Source: Lachnospiraceae bacterium (GTDB lineage: Bacteria; Bacillota; Clostridia; Lachnospirales; Lachnospiraceae). From it: DNA of 64,000 nt. The notes under the pieces are model-generated. The model was not told where the DNA came from. It searched no databases and saw only the letters and a list, made by a program, of their open reading frames with translations. Below are positions 33,112-41,287 of this stretch, one piece after another (the first letter of the stretch is position 1; each line of letters begins with the position of its first letter). The DNA lies in contig JAFZUW010000066.1 in NCBI GenBank assembly GCA_017618195.1, positions 62,001 to 126,000 of the forward strand, written 5' to 3'. The position numbers and the translations under genes were made by a program.

Positions 33112-34856
33112 GTAAGTCAGTTAAGAAATTGATTGTAACAATCGGGGCTCTTGCCGTATGCTTCGCGCTGTTCGGCTGTACCCCCAAGAATCCTGGAAGC
33201 GGAGAGGAGCATCCGACCCTCACGGAAAATGTAACCCCGACCCCTACGATGACGTCGACCCCGACGCCCTCGCCGAGCCCAACGCCGACGCCGACTCCGA
33301 CGCCGATTCCGACGCCCCAGCTGAATCCGTACGCGATCTTCAGCGGAGATTACGACACCTATTGGCTTGTATGGGATGAACCCGGGGAGTATACCGTCCC
33401 GAGCTGGGAGAAAACCAAGTTTGAAAAGAACGAGCGGGTACTGTGGTTCCATGAAGGACAGATGACGGTATATCCGATCAGCGGAAAACACTTTACGTTC
33501 CCGAACGCAGCGGATATCCGCAAGTATCTCGGAAATAACGCAAAGCAGGTTACGTACGATCTTACGGAAGTGTTCATCCATCTGGATGAGCGGCAGTACT
33601 GTACGGCAGCCGGTTATGACGCACCCTCGATCCTTACGGAATACGTGCTGATCCCGAACCGGAATATTGTTGAGAAGAAGGGTGTCAAAGCAAACGAATA
33701 CTATGAGGAAGACTACTTCCTGCTTCCTTTATGCAATCCCGAGCTGATCACCAACGAGGCGGAGGAAGCCGAGGAGAAGACGCAGTATCCGAGCTTCGGA
33801 AAGACTACGTCTTACACCACGCGTATGGTATACATTCCGGATCCGGACAACCCGATCGAACTTCCGGTAATGCCCGAGAGACTGGTTACGGACGAACGCT
33901 ATGACGACGGCGGCTTCCAAAAGGAACTGGACAAATGGGTCTCGAATTATACCCCGGTTTACAGCATTTGGAGCGAGTTCGGAAACAAAACGCAGGTGCT
34001 TCTTTGGGACGAGACGCACGGCCGGTATGTCATGAATTATGACTGGGGCGAAGACTATGTTGTTCCGAGATACCGGCAGGAAGTTTATTTCAGTTTACTT
34101 TATGCACCTATGGCATGGTATAAGAAATACGAGATAACAGTGGTAAAGAACCCGAATGAATTTATAGGCGAAAAGAAAAAGAGTCTGGACTGCATTGTTG
34201 TCAATGGATACGATTTTACTTCAACCATTTTTTATAAAGAAAACTGTCCGGTGGCGTCTGTCGACAGCACAAGGAACATCACTTTTCCGAACGGTTATCC
34301 GGATTCGGCGTATTTCAAAGCCGCAGGCGGAGATGATATCCGTTATAAATCCGTAATCCGGGACGAGCACGGGATCTGTTTTGAAGGATTTGAGGAGCTG
34401 AATTCGCAATACACGCCCTGCATCGTCCGCAAAGGCGGCTTCCTTCCGACCAGTACGGATGCAAAAGCATACACGGGAACGTTCAAGGTGCATGACCTCG
34501 ATCTGACAAAATGGTACAACGGAATACTGAAAGAAGCAAAGGCGAACCCTGACGAGGAACGTACATGGCATGTAAAAGCCGTCGTCACCGCCGATAAGAA
34601 AAAAATGGCGGACGGCAGCGGTACTTTGGTCACCGCTTATCACGGCAAACTCATTGAGGAGAAAGACTTTGACGATTTTCAGGCAGACGACGATTTCTCT
34701 GCGGAAATCATTGTGCACCTGATTCCTTCGGAAGAAGAGGGATCCCCCGCAACATTAGAGTATGAAATCACGTATTCCTTCGGACACATATTTAAAGTCG
34801 GCAACGCTAAGGCATGGAATACCCTGCAGTTAAAAGAAGAGTGGAAAGCCTCCTGA
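33108..34856 (+). CDS. Lipoprotein with Thr-Pro spacer, translationally coupled to ftsH
   Basis: I do not recognise the main domain of this 582-aa lipoprotein. The signal peptide starts [16 protein letters not shown] and ends at lipobox ALFGC (about 24). A spacer of Thr-Pro/Ser-Pro repeats (about 40-70) follows, then about 500 residues rich in Tyr, Trp and acidic residues, probably beta-rich and outside the cell. The start is a TTG at 33108 whose last two bases form part of the ftsH TGA; a GGAGAAAGAG site and the signal peptide support it, since no other start keeps the basic N-terminus. The coupling suggests expression tied to FtsH, but no functional link can be proved here. Confidence 0.8.
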   Translation: MSKSVKKLIVTIGALAVCFALFGCTPKNPGSGEEHPTLTENVTPTPTMTSTPTPSPSPTPTPTPTPIPTPQLNPYAIFSGDYDTYWLVWDEPGEYTVPSWEKTKFEKNERVLWFHEGQMTVYPISGKHFTFPNAADIRKYLGNNAKQVTYDLTEVFIHLDERQYCTAAGYDAPSILTEYVLIPNRNIVEKKGVKANEYYEEDYFLLPLCNPELITNEAEEAEEKTQYPSFGKTTSYTTRMVYIPDPDNPIELPVMPERLVTDERYDDGGFQKELDKWVSNYTPVYSIWSEFGNKTQVLLWDETHGRYVMNYDWGEDYVVPRYRQEVYFSLLYAPMAWYKKYEITVVKNPNEFIGEKKKSLDCIVVNGYDFTSTIFYKENCPVASVDSTRNITFPNGYPDSAYFKAAGGDDIRYKSVIRDEHGICFEGFEELNSQYTPCIVRKGGFLPTSTDAKAYTGTFKVHDLDLTKWYNGILKEAKANPDEERTWHVKAVVTADKKKMADGSGTLVTAYHGKLIEEKDFDDFQADDDFSAEIIVHLIPSEEEGSPATLEYEITYSFGHIFKVGNAKAWNTLQLKEEWKAS

Positions 34857-34882
34857 CCGTTTCATGAGGAAGGATAATCAAA

Positions 34883-36727
34883 GTGAAAGAATTTGATCTG
34901 AAAAAGGAGTTGAAACAGCTTCCCGACCGCCCCGGCGTGTATTTAATGCACGACGCGGGCGATCAGATCATTTATGTCGGAAAAGCGAAGATCCTGAAGA
35001 ACCGCGTCCGGCAGTATTTTCAGACGGGAGTCCGGCGGACGGCTAAAATCGAGATGATGGTCAGCAAGATCGCATGGTTTGAATACATCGTCGTGGATTC
35101 CGAACTGGAGGCGCTGATCCTAGAGAACAATCTGATCAAGGAACACACCCCCAAATACAATACGCTCTTAAAGGACGGCAAAACATACCCTTACATCAAG
35201 GTGACGGTCGATGAGGATTTCCCGCGCGTCTTGATGACGAGAGAGCAGAAGAAAGACCGTGCAAGGTATTTCGGCCCGTACGCCATGATCGGTTCCGTGA
35301 GCAATATCATCGAACTGATCCGCAAACTGTTCCGGATCCGTACCTGCAACCGTTCCCTGCCGAAGGAGATCGGCAAGGGGCGTCCGTGTCTATATTTTCA
35401 GCTCGGGCAGTGTGACGCTCCCTGTATGGGCAGCATAACGAAAGAACAATATCGGGAAACGGTGGACAAGGTCCTCCGTTTCCTTTCCCATGATTATGAG
35501 GAAGTAAGAAGGACGCTTCGCGATAAGATGATGGAGGCGAGTGATGCACTCGACTTTGAGAAGGCAGCGGAGTACCGCGACCTGATCCGTCAGGTGGAGG
35601 CGCTTCACGCGGAGCAGAAGGCCGACGACTCGCACACCGAGGAGCGCGACATTATCGCTTACGCGACGGAAAAGGGGAATACGGTCATTTCCGTTTTCAT
35701 CGAACGGAACGGACGGCTGATCGGACGCGAACACCATTATCTCGAGCAGACCGAAGGACAGGACAGTTCGGAACTGCTCGGCGAGTTCTTGAAACAGTTT
35801 TACGACGGAATCCCGTATATTCCGAAGGAAGTCGTCGTTGAGGAAGAGCCCGAGGACCGCGAACTTTTGGAAGAATGGCTCAGCGGCAAACGCGGCCGCA
35901 ACGTTCATATCCGCGTTCCGAAGATCGGCGGCAAGGAGCACCTTATTAAGCTTGCGAAGCAGAACGCCGAGATGGTTTTAAGACAGGATCTTGATAAGAT
36001 TGCGAGAGAAGAGCGCCGTACCCGCGGAGCAGCCACGGAAATTGCGGAACTGCTCGGCCTTACGGACGTGCACCGCATGGAATCATACGATATCAGCAAC
36101 ATCAGCGGTTTTCTGAGTGTCGGTTCGATGGTCGTATTTGCCGATGGAAAGCCGCGTAAGAGCGAGTACCGGAAGTTCCGCATCAAGAGCGTGGAAGGAC
36201 CGAACGACTACGCCTCCATGGAGGAAGTGCTGACGAGACGGTTCCGCCACGGAATGGAAGAACGCGAAGCCAACAAGGAATCGAGCTTTACGAGATATCC
36301 GGACCTGATCCTGATGGACGGCGGCAAAGGACAGGTACACATCGCGGAGGAAGTGCTTAACCGGCTGGGGCTTTCGATTCCGGTTGCCGGCATGGTGAAG
36401 GACGATAATCACCGTACGAGAGGGCTTTATTTCCGCGACGAAGAACTGCCGATCAACGTAAAGGGCGAGGGATTTGCCCTCTTAACGAGAATCCAGGACG
36501 AGACGCACCGGTTCGCGATCGAGTACCATAAGAGCCTCCGATCAAAGACGCAGGTAAGATCCGGGCTCGAGGACATCCCCGGAGTCGGCCCGACGAGAAG
36601 AAAAACGCTTTTACGGTACTACGACAGCATCGAGAGTCTTCGAAAGGCGGAGGCTTCGGAAATCGCGGCATTGCCCGGCATGAACGCGGCGGTCGCGAAA
36701 CAGATTGTGGATTATTTGAAGAAATAG
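34883..36727 (+). CDS. uvrC: Excinuclease ABC subunit C
   Basis: UvrC makes the two incisions of nucleotide excision repair. The 614-aa protein has the GIY-YIG domain (PGVYLMHD and IIYVGKA, about 17-35), a cysteine-rich patch CLYFQLGQCDAPCMG (about 171), the UVR motif that binds UvrB (KMMEASDALDFEKAAEYRD, about 217-235), the RNase H-like nuclease with DISNISG and LMDGGKGQ, and a C-terminal helix-hairpin-helix pair. hprK follows 103 bases later from its own promoter. Confidence 0.97.
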   Translation: MKEFDLKKELKQLPDRPGVYLMHDAGDQIIYVGKAKILKNRVRQYFQTGVRRTAKIEMMVSKIAWFEYIVVDSELEALILENNLIKEHTPKYNTLLKDGKTYPYIKVTVDEDFPRVLMTREQKKDRARYFGPYAMIGSVSNIIELIRKLFRIRTCNRSLPKEIGKGRPCLYFQLGQCDAPCMGSITKEQYRETVDKVLRFLSHDYEEVRRTLRDKMMEASDALDFEKAAEYRDLIRQVEALHAEQKADDSHTEERDIIAYATEKGNTVISVFIERNGRLIGREHHYLEQTEGQDSSELLGEFLKQFYDGIPYIPKEVVVEEEPEDRELLEEWLSGKRGRNVHIRVPKIGGKEHLIKLAKQNAEMVLRQDLDKIAREERRTRGAATEIAELLGLTDVHRMESYDISNISGFLSVGSMVVFADGKPRKSEYRKFRIKSVEGPNDYASMEEVLTRRFRHGMEEREANKESSFTRYPDLILMDGGKGQVHIAEEVLNRLGLSIPVAGMVKDDNHRTRGLYFRDEELPINVKGEGFALLTRIQDETHRFAIEYHKSLRSKTQVRSGLEDIPGVGPTRRKTLLRYYDSIESLRKAEASEIAALPGMNAAVAKQIVDYLKK

Positions 36728-36762
36728 GCCGGAATATGGCGTGAAATTTGCCGTATTTGCCG

Positions 36763-36791
36763 TTGCATCCGCGGAAAATGTCAAGTATACT
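36763..36791 (+). promoter_or_regulatory. Promoter of hprK
   Basis: TTGCAT (36763-36768), 17 bases, TATACT (36786-36791), 39 bases before the hprK start. Confidence 0.72.
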
Positions 36792-36830
36792 ATATTAGGA
36801 TTCGCGGCAGGACCGCGTATGGAGGTTTTT

Positions 36831-37766
36831 ATGTATACAGTTGAATTAACAAAAATGGTTGAGAGAATGCATCTGACCAACCTTACCCCGGAAATCGATA
36901 TTACAGGAAGACTGATCTCCACACCCGAGATTAACCGTCCGGCTCTTCAGCTGGCAGGTTTTTTCAGCGATTTTGATCCCGAGCGCGTGCAGCTGATCGG
37001 TAACGTGGAATATGCTTATATGTATCACAACGAGATGACTTCGGAGCAGCGCCACGAGTGCTTTTCAAAGCTGATGGGCTTCGGCGTTCCGTGTATCATC
37101 TTCTGCCGGAATCTGCCGGTCAGTGAGGGAATGAAGAAGCTTGCGATTGAGAAGGGCGTTCCGCTTTTCGGCTGCGCGATGGAGACGACGGCACTCGTTG
37201 CCGATCTCGTAAGATGGCTGCAGGTTGAGCTTGCTCCGCGTATTTCCATTCACGGCGTTCTGGTTGACGTTTTCGGTGAGGGCGTGCTGATCACCGGCGA
37301 GAGCGGCATCGGTAAGAGTGAGGCCGCACTTGAGCTGATTAAGAGAGGACACCGTCTTGTAAGCGACGACGTTGTCGAAATCAAGAAGGTCAGCGACGAA
37401 ACGCTTGTCGGAACCGCACCGGACGTAACGAGACATCTGATCGAACTCCGCGGTATCGGCATTATCGACGTAAAGACGCTGTACGGCGTACAGAGCGTTA
37501 AGGAAACCCAGTCCATCAACCTTGTGATCCGTCTGGAGGAATGGGACCGCGAGAAGGACTACGACCGCTTCGGTCTTGAGGACAACTACACCGAGTTCCT
37601 CGGAAACCGCGTTGTCTGCAATGACATCCCGATCCGTCCCGGCCGTAACCTTGCGATCATCTGCGAGGCGGCTGCGATCAACTACCGTCAGAAGAAGATG
37701 GGCTACAATGCGGCGAAGGAGCTTCACAACCGCGTTATGAACAACTTAAAGAAGAGCATGCAGTAA
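36831..37766 (+). CDS. hprK: HPr kinase/phosphorylase
   Basis: HprK phosphorylates HPr or Crh on Ser46 and also reverses the reaction, controlling catabolite repression in Firmicutes. The 311-aa protein has the N-terminal HprK domain (about 5-130) and the kinase domain with His141, Walker A GESGIGKS (156-163), catalytic Asp pair SDD (about 178-180) and the signature ELRGIGIIDVKTLYG. The ATG at 36831 follows GGAGG; the longer frame would begin upstream of the promoter. Its likely substrate, an HPr-like protein with Ser46 but no His15, is encoded 3 kb downstream. Confidence 0.97.
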   Translation: MYTVELTKMVERMHLTNLTPEIDITGRLISTPEINRPALQLAGFFSDFDPERVQLIGNVEYAYMYHNEMTSEQRHECFSKLMGFGVPCIIFCRNLPVSEGMKKLAIEKGVPLFGCAMETTALVADLVRWLQVELAPRISIHGVLVDVFGEGVLITGESGIGKSEAALELIKRGHRLVSDDVVEIKKVSDETLVGTAPDVTRHLIELRGIGIIDVKTLYGVQSVKETQSINLVIRLEEWDREKDYDRFGLEDNYTEFLGNRVVCNDIPIRPGRNLAIICEAAAINYRQKKMGYNAAKELHNRVMNNLKKSMQ

Positions 37767-37847
37767 GAAGACTGCAGCCTGAAACAGGTATCCCGCGCTC
37801 TGCGGAGGCGGGGCATGGGATAAACAAGCGTATGTAAGGAGAAGACC

Positions 37848-38783
37848 ATGAAGTATTTATTCGGAATCGATATCGGCGGAACGACGGTAAAGTGCGGTTT
37901 GTTTACCGAGGACGGCAAGCTTACGGACAAATGGGAAATCCCGACCGACCGTACCGACAAGGGCGCAAACATCCTGCGCGACGTCGTGAAGGCGATCCGC
38001 GACAAGGCGGCCGAGAAGAAGATTGAGGAAAAGGACATTATCGGTATCGGTATGGGCGTGCCCGGACCGGTGCTTGCGGACGGAACGGTCAACTACTGCC
38101 CGAACCTCGGCTGGGAGATCGTTAACGTTAAGAAGGTTATGGCGGAGATGATCAGCGTACCGGTGGCGGTCGGCAACGACGCCAACGTTGCGGCGCTCGG
38201 CGAAGCGGTATTCGGCGGCGGACGCGGCTACGACAGCATTCTGATGGTAACGCTCGGAACGGGTGTCGGCGGCGGACTCGTGATCAACCGTAAGATCGTA
38301 TGCGGCAGCAACGGCGCGGCAGCGGAGATCGGACACATCATCGTTAATCCCGAAGAGACCGCGGTATGCGGCTGCGGCGGACACGGACACCTTGAGCAGT
38401 ATGCTTCGGCAACCGGAATCGTACGTCTTGCAAAGAAGAAGCTGCTTGATGAGACGCTCGAGTCCACGCTTCGCACATTTGTCCCGCTTACGGCAAAGGA
38501 CATCTTTGACGAAGCCAAGAAGGGCGACAAGGTTGCCATTGAGCTTACCGAGGAACTCGGAAAATATCTGGCGCTTGCACTGACGCATGTGGCAGCAGTG
38601 GCGGACCCGCAGGCATTTGTCATCGGAGGCGGCGTTAGCCGTGCCGGCGTGATCCTGACGGAGACGATCGAGAGACATTACAACGAAAACATCCTGCGTG
38701 CACTGAAGGGCAAGAAGTTCATGCTTGCCGAACTCGGCAACGATGCCGGAATTTACGGTGCGATGAGCATGATTGAGAAGTAG
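37848..38783 (+). CDS. glk: ROK-family glucokinase
   Basis: This enzyme phosphorylates glucose with ATP. The 311-aa protein has the ROK ATP-binding DIGGTTVKCGLF motif (about 6-17), catalytic Asp in GNDANVAALGE (about 107), and the zinc-binding motif CGCGGHGHLEQYAS (about 177) in which His and three Cys are preserved. A ROK repressor would carry an N-terminal HTH, which is missing here. It lies between hprK and murB in a conserved Clostridial cluster and, with pfkA further on, fits intake of unphosphorylated glucose. Confidence 0.93.
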   Translation: MKYLFGIDIGGTTVKCGLFTEDGKLTDKWEIPTDRTDKGANILRDVVKAIRDKAAEKKIEEKDIIGIGMGVPGPVLADGTVNYCPNLGWEIVNVKKVMAEMISVPVAVGNDANVAALGEAVFGGGRGYDSILMVTLGTGVGGGLVINRKIVCGSNGAAAEIGHIIVNPEETAVCGCGGHGHLEQYASATGIVRLAKKKLLDETLESTLRTFVPLTAKDIFDEAKKGDKVAIELTEELGKYLALALTHVAAVADPQAFVIGGGVSRAGVILTETIERHYNENILRALKGKKFMLAELGNDAGIYGAMSMIEK

Positions 38784-38910
38784 AACCGGTGCTTCCGGGC
38801 AGCCGGCAGACGAGCCGGACGGGCATCACTGATCCGTCCGGGTATTCAGGCAAAACAATGATTCTACTTTCGTAGTACAGAATATCAAACAAGCATTTCA
38901 GAGGAAACAA

Positions 38911-39831
38911 ATGGCACAGTCGGACTGGAAAACCGCAATACAATCGATACATCCGTCGGAGAGACTTTTCTTCGATGAGCCGATGGCAAAGCATACGACG
39001 TTCCGCATCGGCGGACCGGCGGAGTGTTATGCCGTTACGGACGACGGAAACGAGGTCCGCGCGCTTGTTTCTTTCTGTAAGGAACAGGGAGTTCCTTATC
39101 ACATTATCGGAAACGGAAGCAACCTTCTTGTGTCGGATGACGGGATTGAAGGACTCGTGATCCGAATGGAAGGAAGCCGCATCAGCGAAGAGCCCGGTGC
39201 GGACGGCAAGGTGCATTTTCGCGTATCGGCCGGAACGCTTCTTTCGGGGTTTGCGAAGGGCGTATGCAAGGACGGTTATACCGGACTTGAGTTCGCAACC
39301 GGAATCCCCGGATCGGTCGGCGGAGCGGTCGTGATGAACGCCGGCGCGTACGGCGGTGAGATCAAGGACCGGCTCGTCAGCGCGGACGTGCTCACAAAGG
39401 ACGGCGGGGTGTTAACCCTGACCGGTCCCGAGCTGGAGCTTTCCTACCGGCACAGCAACGTGACGGAGCGGGAATATATCGTGCTTTCGGCGGAATTTGC
39501 CCTCGAAAAGGGAGACCCCGAAGCAATCAAAGAAACGGTCGACGAGCTTTCCGGAAAGCGGAAGGACAAGCAGCCGCTTGAATATCCGAGCGCGGGCAGC
39601 ACGTTCAAACGCCCGGAAGGATATTTCGCCGGCAAATTGATCGATGACTGCGGACTCCGCGGATTTACGGTCGGCGGGGCGCAGGTTTCGGAAAAGCACT
39701 GCGGGTTTGTCATTAACCGCGGCGGCGCGACGGCAGAGGACGTCCTCGGCCTGATCGGAGCCGTACAGAAGACGGTGCTTGACCGTTTCGGCATTCTTTT
39801 GGAACCGGAAGTCAGGTTTCTCGGGTTTTAA
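38911..39831 (+). CDS. murB: UDP-N-acetylenolpyruvoylglucosamine reductase MurB
   Basis: MurB makes UDP-N-acetylmuramate, an early step in peptidoglycan synthesis, using FAD and NADPH. The 306-aa protein has the FAD domain (TTFRIGGPAE, NGSNLLVSDDG, GLEFATGIPGSVGGAVVMNAGAYGGE in three blocks, about 30-145) and the substrate domain with the catalytic Ser in PSAGSTFKRP (about 228) and Glu near the end (LEPEVRFLG). It is a type II enzyme. The 127-base gap before it holds a CCGGACGG/CCGTCCGG hairpin without a T-run. whiA begins 13 bases later. Confidence 0.96.
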   Translation: MAQSDWKTAIQSIHPSERLFFDEPMAKHTTFRIGGPAECYAVTDDGNEVRALVSFCKEQGVPYHIIGNGSNLLVSDDGIEGLVIRMEGSRISEEPGADGKVHFRVSAGTLLSGFAKGVCKDGYTGLEFATGIPGSVGGAVVMNAGAYGGEIKDRLVSADVLTKDGGVLTLTGPELELSYRHSNVTEREYIVLSAEFALEKGDPEAIKETVDELSGKRKDKQPLEYPSAGSTFKRPEGYFAGKLIDDCGLRGFTVGGAQVSEKHCGFVINRGGATAEDVLGLIGAVQKTVLDRFGILLEPEVRFLGF

Positions 39832-39844
39832 CGGGAGGTAACGC

Positions 39845-40771
39845 ATGTCATTTGCCGCGGATGTAAAAGAAGAACTGATCGCGAAAATGCCGTCGGCCGC
39901 GCATTGCAGAAAAGCCGAACTGTGCGGGTATCTGGCATATCGCGGAAACATCCTGCCGGATATGAGTGTCGAATTTGTTACCGAACAGGATGCAATCGCA
40001 AAAAAGGTCTTTACTTTTTTGAAAAAGTCATTTAATATTGGTCTTGTTTCCGTGAAACGTAAAGTGGAAGGGCATTCAAAGACGGAACATGTGGTCCGCG
40101 TGCCCGACCCCGAAGAAGCGTCTCAGCTTCTGAAAGGGCTTTCCCTCGGAGTGAATTTTCAGAGGGAAGGAAAGCTTTCGATCCTCTCGGAAGACATATT
40201 TTCACAGAGCTGCTGCAAAAGAAGTTTTCTGCGGGCCGCGTTCTGTATGGGCGGAACGATGAATGACCCGAAGAAATCTTATCATTTCGAGATCGCAGTA
40301 CCGGACGAACAGACCGGCAGGATTATCGCCGATCACATGAGTTCCTTCGGGTGCGTGCCGAAATGGACCGAGCGCCGCGGCAATCCGTGTCTGTACCTGA
40401 AAGACGGCAACGGAATATCGGATATGCTGAACGTGATGGAGGCCCACGGATCGCTGCTCCGCTATGAAAGCGAGCGGGCGTACCGCGAAGTGCGGGGGAA
40501 CATCAACCGCAAGGTCAACATCGAAGTCGCCAACATCGAAAAGGCGGCGCGTGCATCGGAGAAGCAGATCAGAGATATTGAACTGATCCGCGATACGATA
40601 GGATTTGGGGCCCTGTCGGAGGATCTTAAAAATACGGCAATACTCCGGCTTACTCATCCGGAGGCAACGCTGGGGGAATTGGGCGAGTTGTCGAAGCCGC
40701 CTCTCGGGAGGTCGGGAGTCAACCATCGTCTGCAGAAACTGTGTAACATTGCGGAAGGTTTACGTTCTTGA
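39845..40771 (+). CDS. whiA: DNA-binding protein WhiA
   Basis: WhiA is a conserved Gram-positive DNA-binding protein linked to cell division and, in some groups, to sporulation. The 308-aa protein starts SFAADVKEELIAKMP, has the LAGLIDADG-homing-endonuclease-like fold (two halves, about 20-200; FLRAAFCMGGTMNDPKKSYHFE in two parts) and a C-terminal HTH with HPEATLGELGELSKPPLG and SGVNHRLQKL. In Bacillus the order is rapZ-yvcK-whiA-crh; here murB is directly upstream and neither rapZ nor yvcK lies between them. The Crh-like gene follows as in Bacillus. Confidence 0.96.
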   Translation: MSFAADVKEELIAKMPSAAHCRKAELCGYLAYRGNILPDMSVEFVTEQDAIAKKVFTFLKKSFNIGLVSVKRKVEGHSKTEHVVRVPDPEEASQLLKGLSLGVNFQREGKLSILSEDIFSQSCCKRSFLRAAFCMGGTMNDPKKSYHFEIAVPDEQTGRIIADHMSSFGCVPKWTERRGNPCLYLKDGNGISDMLNVMEAHGSLLRYESERAYREVRGNINRKVNIEVANIEKAARASEKQIRDIELIRDTIGFGALSEDLKNTAILRLTHPEATLGELGELSKPPLGRSGVNHRLQKLCNIAEGLRS

Positions 40772-40826
40772 ATAGTTGCGCGATACTTTCCCGTGTTGCG
40801 TATGGTCGAACCAAGGAGGACATTAT

Positions 40827-41081
40827 ATGATTTCGAAGGACATGACAATCCGCATTCCGAGCGGTCTGGAAGCCAGACCAGTGGCACTTCTCGTACAGGT
40901 TGCCAGCCGTTATGACTCCAGCATTTACGTCGAGTGCGGAAACAAGAAGGTTAACGCAAAGAGCATCATGGGTATGATGAGCCTTGCTATCCCCGCAGGA
41001 ACGAATATCACGGTTACCGCTGACGGTGCCGATGAGCAGGCTGCGATGAAGGGAATCGAGGATTTCCTTTGCGGCCGATAG
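40827..41081 (+). CDS. Crh-like HPr protein with Glu in place of His15
   Basis: HPr normally passes phosphate from enzyme I to sugar permeases through His15, and is phosphorylated on Ser46 by HprK to signal carbon status. In this 84-aa protein position 15 is Glu (SGLEARPVALL) while Ser46 and its surroundings are intact (NAKSIMGMMSL). It should therefore be unable to act as a phosphocarrier but able to serve HprK and CcpA. B. subtilis Crh, which has Gln15, plays that role and is also encoded right after whiA. The ATG at 40827 follows AAGGAGG. A terminator follows. I would call it Crh-like and leave the symbol open. Confidence 0.92.
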   Translation: MISKDMTIRIPSGLEARPVALLVQVASRYDSSIYVECGNKKVNAKSIMGMMSLAIPAGTNITVTADGADEQAAMKGIEDFLCGR

Positions 41082-41115
41082 AAGCGTTTTAACAACCGGC
41101 ATGGAATGAAATCGG

Positions 41116-41155
41116 AATACCGAGTGCGGACACACCGCGTTCGGTATTTCTTTTG
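41116..41155 (+). terminator. Terminator after the Crh-like gene
   Basis: Arms AATACCGA (41116-41123) and TCGGTATT (41141-41148) with an inner GCGG/CCGC stem, followed by TTTCTTTT. Confidence 0.85.
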
Positions 41156-41208
41156 CGAAAAAACGCCCTTCCGCGCAGAAAAATTCCCTTTATGATTTAC
41201 GGAAAATG

Positions 41209-41217
41209 TGATATGAT
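41209..41217 (+). promoter_or_regulatory. Extended -10 promoter of dnaE
   Basis: TGATATGAT forms an extended -10 element about 70 bases before the dnaE start; the -35 region (TTTATG at 41189-41194, 17 bases upstream) is weak. Confidence 0.5.
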
Positions 41218-41287
41218 AAAATTCGGGTAAAAATGGGTGCATTTTCATGCACCGAAGGCGGAAACAGACTGGAATCAGGGGTTTAGT

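Noticed and set aside
40827-41081. PTS phosphocarrier ptsH
   Set aside because: His15 is replaced by Glu, so the phosphocarrier function is unlikely.
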